DNA from: Cryptosporangium aurantiacum
GTDB lineage: Bacteria; Actinomycetota; Actinomycetes; Mycobacteriales; Cryptosporangiaceae
DNA length: 64,000 bases
Reading direction: 5' to 3'
NCBI RefSeq assembly: GCF_900143005.1
Contig: NZ_FRCS01000010.1
Location: forward strand, 248,001-312,000
The notes under the pieces are model-generated. The model saw only the letters and a program-made list of their open reading frames with translations, was not told the DNA's origin and ran no database searches. Shown here piece after piece: positions 1 through 8,805 of this stretch. The position numbers and the translations under genes are program-made. The stretch's first letter is position 1; the number at the start of each line of letters is the position of its first letter.

Positions 1-2334
1 GCCGGGCGTTGATCCGGGTGCCTGGGCCCACTGAGGGCCGCCGCCGTTGGGGCCCTGCCACTGTCCGTCGCTCTGCCACTGCCCGTCGTTCTGCTGCCAT
101 GCCTGGGTCGGGGCCGGCGCGGCGTAGCCGTTCGCGGGGGGCGCCGACGGGTGCGGCCCGGGGTAGCCGCCGTACGGCGGCGCCGACCCGGGATAACCGC
201 CCGCGGGTGGGGCCGATGCGGGGTACGCAGCCGCGGGCGGCGCCGAAGCCGGGTAGGCCGGAGACGCGGCGGCGGGATAACCGGCAGCCGGCGGCCCAGA
301 GGCCGGGTACGCAGCGGCCGGCGGCGCCGACGCCGGGTAGGCCGACGCTGGCGGCGCGGAGGCCGGGTACGCAGCGGCCGGCGGCGCCGACGCCGGGTAG
401 GCCGACGCTGGCGGCGCGGAGGCCGGGTACGCAGCCGCCGGGGGCGCCGACGCGGGGAACGCGGCGGTCGGCGGGGCGGCGCCGGGGTACCCCGCAGCCG
501 GAGGCGCCGACGCGGGGAACGCCGCGGTCGGCGGTGCAGCGGCGGAGTATGCGGACGTCGGGTACGCCGAGGCGGGGGGCGCCGACGCGGGGTGGGAAGC
601 GGTCGGCGGTGCCGGGGCGGGGTAGGACGGGGGCGCGGACCACTGCGCGGTCGGCTGCATCACCGACGTGTGCGGTGGGCCGGGCGGCGTCGGGGGAACC
701 TGGCCCGGCGCGGCGGGGTACCCCGCCGATGTGGCCGCGAGCGGCGGCCCGGACATCGGGGTCGGCTGGGGTGCGGCGGCCGGGGGTGTGTCCCAGCCCG
801 CCAGCGGTGCCTCGGCGAGCGGCGGTTCGCCGTAGGCCGCTCGGCCCGGCGTCCCCCATTGCTGTTCGAAACCGGGATTGACCGCGGGCCAGGCCGTGGT
901 GGGGTCGCTGGGCGCGACCGGTCTACCGGACACCGGGGCGGGAACACCGGAGGCCGGAACACCGGAAGCGGGAGCGTCCGACTCGGCGGGCGACGGGTCG
1001 ATCGTGGGCCACTCCGCGGTGCGCTCGCCGGACGACGAGCCGTGGCCGGAGTCGCTGTCCGACCAGCCGCTGGGCGCGCCGGACACGTGGATCGGCTCGG
1101 TCGAGCGGTTCACGTAGGGCGCCTCGTCGGCGTTCTGCGCCCACCCGCCGGGCTGCCAGTTGCCCGCCGGCGGCGGCGCGCCCCAGACCGCGGTCGCGGC
1201 GGCACCCGCGGGCGCCTCGGCCCGGCCGAACGGGGGTTGGTTGGCGACCGTGGTCTCCGACAGCACGCTGTTCGGCACCCGCACCGGCATCGTCGGCATG
1301 ATCGACTCGGCCGCGACCAGGTCGGGAAGCTCCTGCGGGCCGCTGCCAGGACCGCCGGAGTCCTTGTCCTTGCGCTTGTACATCCACCAGCCCAGAGCAC
1401 CCAGGCCGCCGAGCGCCAGCACGATGCCGAGAACGACCAGCACGGTGTCCCACGGGAAGCCACCGTCGTCGGCCTTCAGCGCCTGCGGAGCCGGGCTGGT
1501 CGCCGGGGCCGGGCTGCTGGGCGCGGTCGAGGGGGTCGGGCTCGCGCTGGCGACCTGCTTGTCGAGCGCGAGTTGGACGCCGGTGATCGTGCCGTTCTGT
1601 GGCGTGACCGTCGTGCGGCTGACCTCGAAGCCGGCCATCGTCGCTTCGATCGTCACCTTGCTGCCGGCCAGCGGCGGGCTCGGTGTGCAGTTGAACGCAC
1701 CGGCCGAGTCGGTGGTCGCCAGGCACGTGGTGCCGTTGACGTCGCGGGCGACGACGCTCACCCCGACGATCGGCTGCCCGGAGCTGCCGTCGACGATCGT
1801 GCCGTTGATCTGGGTGACGGCGGGCGGTGCGCCGGCGAGGTTGAGCGTGAACTGGCTGCTGTCGTTGGCCGGGTTCGGATCGTCGCCGCCGGCGTCGATC
1901 GTGATCTGGCCGGTCGCGCTGAACACGTCGGTCGGCTGCAGGGACCCGGCCGGTGGTGCGCCGATGACCAGCGTGAAGACGGTCGTCTTACCGACGTCGA
2001 GCTCGCTGACCGGGCACACCAGCACGGTCGGCCCATTGACCTGATTGCAGGGCGGGCTGCTGCTGGCCAGGTAAACGCCGCGGTCGCCGAACGGAATGAC
2101 CACGTTCGCGTTGAACGCGTCGGCCTTCTTGTCACCGTCGTTCGTGACCGCGAACACGAGCGTCGCCGGCTGCCCGCCCGCCTGGCTCGCCAAGTTGCCC
2201 TGCCGGACCTCCAGCCGAAGGTCGGCGGGCTCCCCCGCGAACACCGGGGTGGTGGAGGGGAGGAAAACCAGGCCCGCCGCTGCGAGGGCAGCTAACAGGG
2301 CCGCGCCCAGCCGCCTTGCGTACCGCCGCACCAC
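1..2334 (-). CDS. Secreted, membrane-anchored surface protein with long proline-rich cytoplasmic tail (partial, C-terminus off the left edge)
   Basis: The reading frame is open from a GTG pair at 2334/2331 to base 1, giving 778 codons without a stop. The N-terminus has basic residues, a hydrophobic stretch and a likely signal peptidase site after PVFA near residue 30. The extracellular part has a DUF11/CARDB-like beta domain (about 35-150) and a carboxypeptidase-regulatory-like domain (about 155-235, GTIVDGSSGQPIVG). A Ser/Thr/Pro linker leads to one membrane helix near 292-312, followed by KRK. At least 460 residues follow on the cytoplasmic side, rich in Pro, Ala and Tyr (repeats of the ASAPPAAAYP type) and then in GQWQ units. 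Topology is inferred from the signal peptide and the positive stop-transfer residues. Function unknown; adhesion or envelope scaffold are possibilities. Confidence 0.75.
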   Translation of the reverse strand, partial: MVRRYARRLGAALLAALAAAGLVFLPSTTPVFAGEPADLRLEVRQGNLASQAGGQPATLVFAVTNDGDKKADAFNANVVIPFGDRGVYLASSSPPCNQVNGPTVLVCPVSELDVGKTTVFTLVIGAPPAGSLQPTDVFSATGQITIDAGGDDPNPANDSSQFTLNLAGAPPAVTQINGTIVDGSSGQPIVGVSVVARDVNGTTCLATTDSAGAFNCTPSPPLAGSKVTIEATMAGFEVSRTTVTPQNGTITGVQLALDKQVASASPTPSTAPSSPAPATSPAPQALKADDGGFPWDTVLVVLGIVLALGGLGALGWWMYKRKDKDSGGPGSGPQELPDLVAAESIMPTMPVRVPNSVLSETTVANQPPFGRAEAPAGAAATAVWGAPPPAGNWQPGGWAQNADEAPYVNRSTEPIHVSGAPSGWSDSDSGHGSSSGERTAEWPTIDPSPAESDAPASGVPASGVPAPVSGRPVAPSDPTTAWPAVNPGFEQQWGTPGRAAYGEPPLAEAPLAGWDTPPAAAPQPTPMSGPPLAATSAGYPAAPGQVPPTPPGPPHTSVMQPTAQWSAPPSYPAPAPPTASHPASAPPASAYPTSAYSAAAPPTAAFPASAPPAAGYPGAAPPTAAFPASAPPAAAYPASAPPASAYPASAPPAAAYPASAPPASAYPASAPPAAAYPASGPPAAGYPAAASPAYPASAPPAAAYPASAPPAGGYPGSAPPYGGYPGPHPSAPPANGYAAPAPTQAWQQNDGQWQSDGQWQGPNGGGPQWAQAPGSTPG
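301..420. repeat. Perfect 60-bp tandem duplication in the surface-protein tail
   Basis: Bases 301-360 and 361-420 are identical. Each unit codes on the minus strand for 20 residues of the Ser/Ala/Pro/Tyr tail. Flanking DNA (about 200-300 and 420-600) holds diverged copies of the same unit, so the array expands and contracts by slippage or unequal recombination. Confidence 0.9.
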
Positions 2335-2632
2335 TGTCTCCCGCGTCTCCCGGGTCGCGCCCGGTGGCGCTCCGACCGTCTTACCCGACACCCGTCCGTT
2401 GGGGGGCTCAACCACCGCGCCCCTTCGGTGGTTGTACGACCGACAACTATGCCTTGCCAAGGAGGGCGATACCTAACGTCTCGGCGGTTTGCCCGAGTCA
2501 CTCGGGGAACCTCCGTCCGCTCGGACCGATCTCCCTCGGCCGTCCGGGCCGTCAGGCGGTACCGATCGTTGCACGCCGGGGCGTCCGGGCGGTGCGACGC
2601 AACCGATCTGTGGACAGCGTTACGGTTCGGCT

Positions 2633-2989
2633 GTGGCGAAGGTGGTCGAAGATCCGGACGCCGTGGCGGCAGCCGTCGCGGCGTTGGACGCGGGTGAGTC
2701 GGTGGCGCCGCTGGTGCTCCGGAACGCGGTGCGGCATCTGCTCGGGGTGCTGGCCCGGAGCGCGCCCGGCAAGTCGGTCGAGGTGCGGGTGCCCCCGTAC
2801 GGGGCCGTGCAGTGCGGCGACGGGCCGCGGCACACACGGGGGACACCGCCGAACGTCGTGGAGACCGACCCGGCGACGTGGGTGTCGCTGGCCACCGGGC
2901 GGACGACCTGGGCCGACGCGGTGGCGGCGGGCAAGGTGTCGGCGAGCGGCTCGCGCGCCGACCTGAGCGTCTGGCTGCCGCTGGCCTAG
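2633..2989 (+). CDS. Sterol carrier family protein, actinobacterial type
   Basis: 118 residues from a GTG start; the same frame extends upstream, but the conserved part begins VAKVVEDPD. The body [20 protein letters not shown] followed by VPPYGAVQC is typical of small actinobacterial proteins annotated as sterol-carrier-like that commonly sit beside purF. The fold relates to SCP2/maleylpyruvate isomerase-type domains; no substrate can be named. It is convergent with the cupin gene, their 3' ends overlapping by 4 bases. Confidence 0.7.
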   Translation: MAKVVEDPDAVAAAVAALDAGESVAPLVLRNAVRHLLGVLARSAPGKSVEVRVPPYGAVQCGDGPRHTRGTPPNVVETDPATWVSLATGRTTWADAVAAGKVSASGSRADLSVWLPLA

Positions 2990-3450
2990 ACGGCCGCGGC
3001 GGGTACCACCGGAACGGCGGACGTGCTCGTCACGATCCGCGGAGCGGCACCCCTCGGCGGCGAGGCCAGGTACACGGCCACCGCCCCCTCGCCCTCCACC
3101 GTGAGCCGGTGGGTGTCGCCCGGCCGGGTGCCGACCATGTCGCCGGCCGCGACCACGCGCTCGTCCAGGCCGTCGCGGGACGCCCGGGTCTCACGCAGCG
3201 CACCCGAAACCACGGCGACGGTGCCGAAGCCGCGCTCGTGGGCGTGCAGGTCGCTGGCGGCGTCCGGGCCGAGTTTCACCAGCCAGGCGTCGTAGAGGAA
3301 GTTGCCACGCAGCTCGATCGCGCTGCCGGTCGGCAGGTTCTCGAAGACTGTGGGATCAGTAACAGTGAGCAACGCCTCGGCTCGCTCGCGCAGGGCGGTG
3401 GGCGTCAGCGAGGAAGGGGCGAGCAGGTAGGGCTCGGGGAAGTCCAGCAC
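2986..3450 (-). CDS. Cupin-fold protein, cysteine dioxygenase-like
   Basis: 154 residues from a GTG start with GGAGA about 10 bases upstream. The motif [16 protein letters not shown] (about 68-83) carries the paired metal-ligand histidines and glycine pattern of cupin motif 1. [10 protein letters not shown] (about 110-119) supplies the third histidine of motif 2. This matches the small actinobacterial cysteine dioxygenase family, which oxidises cysteine to cysteine sulfinate with non-haem iron. Substrate assignment is by family resemblance only; other thiol dioxygenases share the fold. Confidence 0.65.
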   Translation of the reverse strand: MLDFPEPYLLAPSSLTPTALRERAEALLTVTDPTVFENLPTGSAIELRGNFLYDAWLVKLGPDAASDLHAHERGFGTVAVVSGALRETRASRDGLDERVVAAGDMVGTRPGDTHRLTVEGEGAVAVYLASPPRGAAPRIVTSTSAVPVVPAAAV

Positions 3451-3783
3451 GACGAATCCGTCTCCGGGGAATTGCCGGTACTCCCGATCAGGGCTCCGGC
3501 GAGTTGCCCGCGGCGTCCGAACGGACTGCGCGCGAGCCGGGCGGTCGTCAGCGACAACACTCGTCGTACACGTGGCCGCGCCGGCTCAGCCCCGAGCGGC
3601 CGGCGGTCGCCGGCAGCGGGACGAGGTACGGGGTCGCGGTCACGACGAAGAGTGAACCACATCCCGGGAGCCGGATACACCCCGGCGACGGGTGGGCGAC
3701 AGTATGCAACATCCGCGGGCTCCTGCCGGAAACCCGGATCTCGCCGCGGCTCAACCGTCCCGATGGTCAACTAGACTGGCCGC
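3451..3783 (+). promoter_or_regulatory. Intergenic region with putative purF promoter (-10 TAGACT at 3772-3777)
   Basis: These 333 bases between divergent genes contain short overlapping open frames on both strands with no convincing start or family motif. TAGACT at 3772-3777 fits the actinobacterial TANNNT -10 pattern and lies 6 bases before the purF GTG, which would make purF mRNA leaderless. No good -35 is visible. No purine riboswitch was recognised. Confidence 0.35.
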
Positions 3784-5310
3784 GTGCTCCGTGGTGACGG
3801 CAAGCTGACGCACGAACTCGACCCCTCCGATACCGGCCCCCAGGACGCCTGTGGGGTCTTCGGCGTGTGGGCACCCGGTGAAGACGTCGCGAAGCTGACG
3901 TATTACGGGCTCTACGCGCTGCAGCACCGTGGCCAGGAAGCCGCCGGTATCGCGGTGAGCGCGGGCAACGGTGTCGTGGTCTACAAGGAGCTGGGGCTGG
4001 TGTCCCAGGTCTTCGACGAGACGACGCTGGCCAGCCTCCAGGGCCACCTCGCGATCGGTCACGCCCGCTACTCGACCACCGGCGGTTCGACCTGGGAGAA
4101 CGCCCAGCCGACGCTGCGGTCGACGTCGGCCGGGACGTCGGTGGCGCTGGCCCACAACGGCAACCTGGTCAACACCGGTGAGCTGGCCCGGGCGGTCGCT
4201 GCCACCGGTATGACCTCGCAGGGCCCGGTGAGCACCAACGACACCTCGCTGGTGACGTCGCTGCTCGCGGCCGACCCGGATCGGTCGCTGGAGCAGGCGG
4301 CGCTCGAGGTGCTGCCGACGCTGCGCGGCGCGTTCAGCTTCGTCTTCATGGACGAGCACACGCTCTACGCCGCCCGCGACCCGCAGGGCGTCCGGCCGTT
4401 GGTGCTGGGGCGGCTCGAGCGCGGCTGGGTGGTGGCCAGCGAGACGGCCGCGCTGGACATCGTCGGCGCGAGCGTCGTCCGCGAGGTCGAGCCGGGTGAG
4501 CTGATCGCGATCGACGAGGGCGGCCTGCGCTCCGAGCGGTTCGCGATGCCCGAGCCCAAGGGCTGCATCTTCGAGTACGTCTACCTGGCCCGTCCCGACA
4601 CCACGATCGCCGGTCGCGGAGTGCACGCGACGCGGGTGGAGATCGGTCGCCGGCTCGCCGCGCAGAACCCGGTGGACGCCGACCTGGTGATCCCGGTGCC
4701 CGAGTCCGGCACCCCGGCCGCGGTGGGTTACGCGCAGGCCAGCGGCATCCCGTACGGCATCGGCCTGGTCAAGAACTCCTACGTCGGCCGGACGTTCATC
4801 CAGCCGTCGCAGACGATCCGTCAGCTGGGTATCCGGCTCAAGCTCAACCCCCTGCGCGACGTCATCCGCGGCAAGCGGCTGGTCGTCGTCGACGACTCGA
4901 TCGTGCGGGGCAACACTCAGCGGGCGCTCGTCCGGATGCTGCGCGAAGCCGGTGCGGTCGAGGTGCACGTGCGCATCTCGTCGCCGCCGGTGAAGTGGCC
5001 GTGCTTCTACGGCATCGACTTCGCGAGCAAGGCCGAGCTGATCGCCAACGGGCTCGACGCCGAGGGCGTCCGCGCGTCGATCGGCGCCGACTCGCTCGCG
5101 TACGTGTCGCTCGACGAACTCGTCGCCGCCACCGAGCAGCCGCGTAAGCGTCTCTGCATGGCGTGCTTCGATGGCAAGTACCCGATCGCATTGCCCGCGG
5201 ACGACATGATCGGTAAGCACATGCTCGAGGGCATCGAGCGTGGTGTCGGTCGGGAGCCGCTGCCCCTGGTGGCTTCGCCAGGCGGAGCCGGAGCCCTCAG
5301 CCGGCCCTGA
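3784..5310 (+). CDS. purF: Amidophosphoribosyltransferase
   Basis: 508 residues. It catalyses the first step of purine synthesis, PRPP plus glutamine to phosphoribosylamine. The N-terminal nucleophile glutaminase domain begins at Cys23 in DACGVFGVW, so a 22-residue propeptide would be removed. ALQHRGQEAAG and the GHARYSTTGGS region follow. The PRPP site VVVDDSIVRGNTQR is near residues 366-379. Conserved cysteines in CIFEYVYLARPD, KWPCFYGID and RLCMACFDGKYP match the Bacillus-type, iron-sulfur-bearing class. The GTG start keeps the usual actinobacterial N-terminus (RGDGKLTHELDPSD). purM follows 61 bases later in the same direction, likely as an operon. Confidence 0.97.
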   Translation: MLRGDGKLTHELDPSDTGPQDACGVFGVWAPGEDVAKLTYYGLYALQHRGQEAAGIAVSAGNGVVVYKELGLVSQVFDETTLASLQGHLAIGHARYSTTGGSTWENAQPTLRSTSAGTSVALAHNGNLVNTGELARAVAATGMTSQGPVSTNDTSLVTSLLAADPDRSLEQAALEVLPTLRGAFSFVFMDEHTLYAARDPQGVRPLVLGRLERGWVVASETAALDIVGASVVREVEPGELIAIDEGGLRSERFAMPEPKGCIFEYVYLARPDTTIAGRGVHATRVEIGRRLAAQNPVDADLVIPVPESGTPAAVGYAQASGIPYGIGLVKNSYVGRTFIQPSQTIRQLGIRLKLNPLRDVIRGKRLVVVDDSIVRGNTQRALVRMLREAGAVEVHVRISSPPVKWPCFYGIDFASKAELIANGLDAEGVRASIGADSLAYVSLDELVAATEQPRKRLCMACFDGKYPIALPADDMIGKHMLEGIERGVGREPLPLVASPGGAGALSRP

Positions 5311-5371
5311 AGTCCCCTCAGTGGGCGTAGTAGTCGTAGGCCAATACGGGGCCGGAAAACATGGAGGCGGA

Positions 5372-6514
5372 GTGAAGGACGTGGTGACGTCCGGGGCGCC
5401 CACACAGAGTGGCGCCCGAGTGACGCGTACGTCACGCGATGCCACGAGCGGCGGCGACGCCGAGGCTGGTGCCTCGTACCGCGCTGCCGGGGTCGACATC
5501 GAGGCCGGTGACCGGGCCGTCGAGCTGATGCGGTCCAAGGTCAAGAAGACGTTCCGGCCCGAGGTGGTCGGGAACATCGGCGGGTTCGCCGGGCTGTTCG
5601 CCTTCGACACCGACAAGTACAAAAAGCCGGTGCTGGCCTCGTCCACCGACGGGGTCGGCACGAAGCTGGCCATCGCTCAGCAGATGAACATCCACGACAC
5701 GGTCGGCATCGACCTGGTCGCGATGGTCGTCGACGACCTCGTCGTGTGTGGCGCCGAGCCGCTGTTCCTCCAGGACTACATCGCGATCGGCAAGGTCGTG
5801 CCGGAGAAGGTCGCGGACATCGTCGGCGGCATCGCGGACGGATGCCGGTGGGCGGGGTGCGCGCTGCTCGGCGGCGAGACCGCGGAGCACCCCGGCCTGC
5901 TGTCGCCGGACGAGTACGACATCGCGGCGACCGGCGTCGGCGTCGTGGATGCGGACTCGATCCTCGGTGCCGATCGGATCAAGGCCGGTGACCAGATCAT
6001 CGCGCTGGCCTCGTCCGGGCTGCACTCGAACGGGTACTCGCTGGTCCGGCACGCGCTGCTCGCCGACGGCAAGATGCGGCTCGACCAGGTCGTTCCTGAG
6101 CTCGGGCGGCAGCGGACACTCGGCGAGGACCTGCTGACGCCGACCACGATCTACGCGCAGGCGTGCCTCGCGGTGATCGAGGAGTGCGAGGTGCACGCGC
6201 TCGCGCACATCACCGGCGGCGGGCTGGCGGGGAACGTCGTCCGGGTGATCGGTGAGGACGTCGACGCGGTCATCGACCGGGCGACGTGGCGGCCGCAGCC
6301 GATCTTCGACCTGATCGGGACGATCGGTCGGGTGACCCGGCCGGAGCTGGAGCGGACGTTCAACATGGGGGTCGGGATGGTGGTCGTGGTGCCGCCGGAC
6401 CAGGCCGACCGTGCGGTGGCGTCGTTCTCGGCCCGGGGCGTCAAGGCCTGGGTTGCCGGCGAGATCGTCTCCGGCACCGGCAACGTCCGCCTGGTCGACT
6501 CGCATCCTTCCTGA
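5372..6514 (+). CDS. purM: Phosphoribosylformylglycinamidine cyclo-ligase (AIR synthetase)
   Basis: 380 residues from GTG 5372, just after GGAGG at 5363-5367; GTG 5381 or 5384 are alternatives with wider spacing. The enzyme closes the imidazole ring to make AIR in purine synthesis. Visible family motifs are YRAAGVDIEAGD, ASSTDGVGTKL, DLVVCGAEPLFLQDYIA, LLGGETAEHPG, ASSGLHSNGYSLVR, HITGGGLAGNVVR and TFNMGVGMVVVV. The first 30 or so residues are a variable actinobacterial extension. It follows purF and ends 12 bases before a strong terminator. Confidence 0.96.
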   Translation: MKDVVTSGAPTQSGARVTRTSRDATSGGDAEAGASYRAAGVDIEAGDRAVELMRSKVKKTFRPEVVGNIGGFAGLFAFDTDKYKKPVLASSTDGVGTKLAIAQQMNIHDTVGIDLVAMVVDDLVVCGAEPLFLQDYIAIGKVVPEKVADIVGGIADGCRWAGCALLGGETAEHPGLLSPDEYDIAATGVGVVDADSILGADRIKAGDQIIALASSGLHSNGYSLVRHALLADGKMRLDQVVPELGRQRTLGEDLLTPTTIYAQACLAVIEECEVHALAHITGGGLAGNVVRVIGEDVDAVIDRATWRPQPIFDLIGTIGRVTRPELERTFNMGVGMVVVVPPDQADRAVASFSARGVKAWVAGEIVSGTGNVRLVDSHPS

Positions 6515-6526
6515 GTTGACGCGAAC

Positions 6527-6559
6527 CCGGGCTCTACGGTCGCCGTAGAGCCCGGTTTT
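6527..6559 (+). terminator. Rho-independent terminator after purM
   Basis: A perfect 13-bp stem (arms 6527-6539 and 6543-6555, CCGGGCTCTACGG) with loop TCG is followed by TTTT. It separates purFM from the convergent TgmB gene, whose stop is at 6566. Confidence 0.9.
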
Positions 6560-6565
6560 GCGTCG

Positions 6566-7522
6566 TCACGTGGGGGCGAGCGCCGACGTGATGGCGGCGC
6601 AGATCTCGAGGCCGGTTTCGTGCTCGATCCAGGCCCACTGGCCGTTGGGGTTGAGATCGAGGAAGTACCACTCGCCGGACGGCGTCACCGCGAAGTCCAC
6701 CGCGGCGAACCGCAGGCCGAGCGTCCGCATCATCCGGCACAGCCCGTCCCGCACGCTCCCCGGAACGCTCGTGACCGCGTACTCGATCGCGTCGTAGTCG
6801 CTGCGCCAGTCGATCTGACCGGCCGCTGACCGGGCCGTCAGCGCCGCCGCGAAGAACTGCTCGTCGACGACCGTGAGCCGCACCTCGTAGGCCTTCTCCA
6901 GGTGCTCCTGGAACAGGTGGGCGGTCAGCCGGATCGCGTCGTCCTCGAGTTCCTCGGCGGCGACCGGCGACGTGTAGACGAACATCCGGCGCCCGTCCCG
7001 CTCCGACGTCGAGGAGAACGGCTTGTACACCACGGGGCCGGTCTGCCGCGCGAAGCGCTGGGCGGCGTCCGGATCGTTGGTGATCAGCGTGCGGGGCACC
7101 GAGAGGCCGGCCGTACCGGCCGTGGCCAGCTGTACCGGCTTGTACTCGGCGTAGCCGATCCGGCTGGGGTGGTTCAGCCAGTTCGGGACCGTGGCCAGCA
7201 GCCCGCCGAGACCGATCCGCGCCTCCAGCTCGGCCCACTGCCGGTCGGCGCCGTCCATCGGCGGGAACGCGAACGCGGACGGGCGCCGGTAGTAGGCCCC
7301 GCAGACGTCGCCGAGGTCGACCGACCGGGACGCCGAGCGCAGCGTCGTCTCCCAGCCGTCGGCGGATCGTGCCCCGCCGAACTCCGCGGTGAGCGTGAGC
7401 CGGGTGGGGAAGTCCGCGGTGTCCACCCGATGGACGGCGACCCCGCGCTCGGTGAGTGCGGTCACCACCAGGTCCGCGGTGGGGTCGAGCCGTTCGGTCA
7501 GGATCAGGACGGTGGGCGGCAC
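6566..7522 (-). CDS. tgmB: ATP-grasp ribosomal peptide maturase, TgmB type (graspetide ligase)
   Basis: 318 residues, GTG start one base after the stop of the precursor gene (TGACGTG), so translation is probably coupled. The N-terminal part VLILTERLDPTADLVV and DVCGAYYRRP is typical of the MvdC/MvdD/TgmB group. The ATP-grasp fold shows NHPSRIGYAEYKPVQL, GPVVYKPFSS and the metal-binding DLNPNGQWAWIEHETG near the C-terminus. Enzymes of this family form ester or amide links between side chains of Thr/Ser/Lys and Asp/Glu in a precursor, using ATP. The partner is the upstream small protein. No protein-isoaspartate methyltransferase (TgmC-like) gene is next to it. Confidence 0.88.
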   Translation of the reverse strand: MPPTVLILTERLDPTADLVVTALTERGVAVHRVDTADFPTRLTLTAEFGGARSADGWETTLRSASRSVDLGDVCGAYYRRPSAFAFPPMDGADRQWAELEARIGLGGLLATVPNWLNHPSRIGYAEYKPVQLATAGTAGLSVPRTLITNDPDAAQRFARQTGPVVYKPFSSTSERDGRRMFVYTSPVAAEELEDDAIRLTAHLFQEHLEKAYEVRLTVVDEQFFAAALTARSAAGQIDWRSDYDAIEYAVTSVPGSVRDGLCRMMRTLGLRFAAVDFAVTPSGEWYFLDLNPNGQWAWIEHETGLEICAAITSALAPT

Positions 7523-7523
7523 G

Positions 7524-7934
7524 TCAGGACGACTTGTCGTGGATCTCGTCCTCGCGCGGAATCTGGCCGGTCGTCCGGAGCGTCAGCCCCATCGAGTGGT
7601 GGATCAGCGGCGTCCAGCCGGCGCCGTCCCTGGCCAGCGCGGTCTGGGTGTCGTCGTCGTAGGCGATCGCGTCCAGCGGAAGGTCGACGGCACCCTGGGG
7701 GCGCGTCGCGAAGCGGAGCCCGAACGGCTGCTCGGTGGCGGCCTCCGGCGCTTCCGGGACCGCTAAGGCAGCAGCGGGCCGCTCGTCGGGGTCGTGACCG
7801 GTCTTCACACCGTCGCTGGCGAGCAGATTGCCCGACCGGAGAGTCATCGTCGCGAGATCCGCGGTGGCGCGCCCCAGGGGCAGCTGGTCGCTGATCGGGA
7901 ACACCGCCGCGTACGCCGCGTGCTGGCTGGTCAC
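7524..7934 (-). CDS. tgmA: Graspetide precursor, TgmA-like ATP-grasp target peptide
   Basis: 136 residues. GTG 7934 is chosen because AGAAGGAGA lies 5 bases upstream; a longer in-frame start at 8120 has no such site and a shuffled-looking N-terminus. The part PFGLRFATRPQG then DLPLDAIAYDDDTQTAL is the conserved recognition region of ATP-grasp-modified RiPP precursors. The C-terminal core (about 118-136) holds TLRTTGQ followed by the acidic PREDEIHDKSS, giving Thr donors and Asp/Glu acceptors for macrolactone rings. The N-terminal extension (about 1-70, with FPISDQLPLGR) is long for this family. Ring pattern cannot be predicted with confidence. Confidence 0.8.
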   Translation of the reverse strand: MTSQHAAYAAVFPISDQLPLGRATADLATMTLRSGNLLASDGVKTGHDPDERPAAALAVPEAPEAATEQPFGLRFATRPQGAVDLPLDAIAYDDDTQTALARDGAGWTPLIHHSMGLTLRTTGQIPREDEIHDKSS

Positions 7935-8392
7935 GAACGTCTCCTTCTCCAGGGCCCGGCATGCCGGGGAGGCGCCGACCGGCCGGGCGGCTTCGGGCAT
8001 CGCACCCGAGTGTTCCCCCGCGCCGCCACGTGCCGGCGGAAGACGACCAGCTGTGCGCGAAAGTACCGTCGGATGCGACGAACGGCGCAAACAGGGACTG
8101 ACCAGGCTTGCACCGTTCATAGCTCCGCGGCCAGCATCTCAGAACCGCAGCAGCGGGCGACCGAAGATCCCGCACTCAGTCACCGTGAGGTGACTCTCCC
8201 CACCCTTCGGTGGGGGCCGCGATTCTCGCGTGAGCGTTCTCCCACGCACCTCGACGCCTCGTCGGCCTCCACCCGCCCTGCCACGAAACGCCGCGCCGGA
8301 GTGCCGGCGCGGCGATGGTTGGGACGACCTAGGGCCGGAGCCGTCAGTCGTTGACCAAGCCAGTGGCGGGAACGTCGCTACTGGTTCGCGGC
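7935..8392 (-). promoter_or_regulatory. 458-bp region upstream of the graspetide pair with two adjacent dyads
   Basis: No convincing gene. Two neighbouring hairpins stand out: GTCACC-GTGA-GGTGAC at 8179-8194 and CCCCACC-CTTC-GGTGGGG at 8198-8215. Neither is followed by a T run on either strand, so they may be operators, an RNA fold at the end of the DUF3073 transcript, or a weak terminator. A possible minus-strand -10 (TACTTT) is the complement of AAAGTA near 8060. Promoter assignment is weak. Confidence 0.35.
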
Positions 8393-8587
8393 TCAGCGCC
8401 GCGGTGCCCAGTCGTCTTCGTCGTAACGACCCGAGTACTCATCTTCGTACTCGTCGTCATCCGTGGAGGCGGAACTGGGGGAACTCGAAAGCTCCCGTTG
8501 GAGAGCGTCGAGGTCGGTGTTGGGAGAGCTGTACTTCAGCTCACGCGCGACCTTCGTCTGCTTAGCCTTAGCACGGCCGCGCCCCAT
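8393..8587 (-). CDS. DUF3073 family protein
   Basis: 64 residues from ATG 8587 with a GAGGGGGT site upstream. It starts MGRGRAKAKQTKVARELKYS, the signature of DUF3073, and ends in an acidic, tyrosine-rich tail (DDDEYEDEYSGRYDEDDW). The basic head and acidic tail suggest nucleic-acid or ribosome contact, but no function is established. In actinobacteria this gene normally lies between purM and the valine dehydrogenase gene. The frame continues upstream to 8692, but that extension has no family resemblance. Confidence 0.88.
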   Translation of the reverse strand: MGRGRAKAKQTKVARELKYSSPNTDLDALQRELSSSPSSASTDDDEYEDEYSGRYDEDDWAPRR

Positions 8588-8805
8588 TGGCTCGACCCCC
8601 TCGCACAGGTGTATCGGGGCGTCATGCGAGAGGCCCCGGATGATGGCATGTCTCGTACTGACACCGTACCGTCCCCGCCCAACGTTCGGCACCTCGCGGG
8701 TTGGGCCGATCAGCTCTCGGGCAACGACGGACGATGTTAGCCGTGCCCGGACGAGCGTCGTCGTCCTCGAACAGCGGCCGAGGGAGCAAGCTTACGTGAT
8801 GCGCA

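Noticed and set aside
301..600. CRISPR-like repeat array
   Set aside because: Repeats are contiguous, in frame and code for Pro/Ala/Tyr units; there are no spacers.
151..2295. 714-codon plus-strand frame rich in Arg and Gly
   Set aside because: Antisense of the surface-protein repeats; its composition is what a high-GC shadow frame gives, with no start signal or family motif.
3751..5673. 640-codon minus-strand frame over purF
   Set aside because: Antisense shadow of a clear purF gene.
7935..8120. Longer start for the graspetide precursor
   Set aside because: No ribosome binding site there, while GTG 7934 has AGAAGGAGA at ideal spacing.
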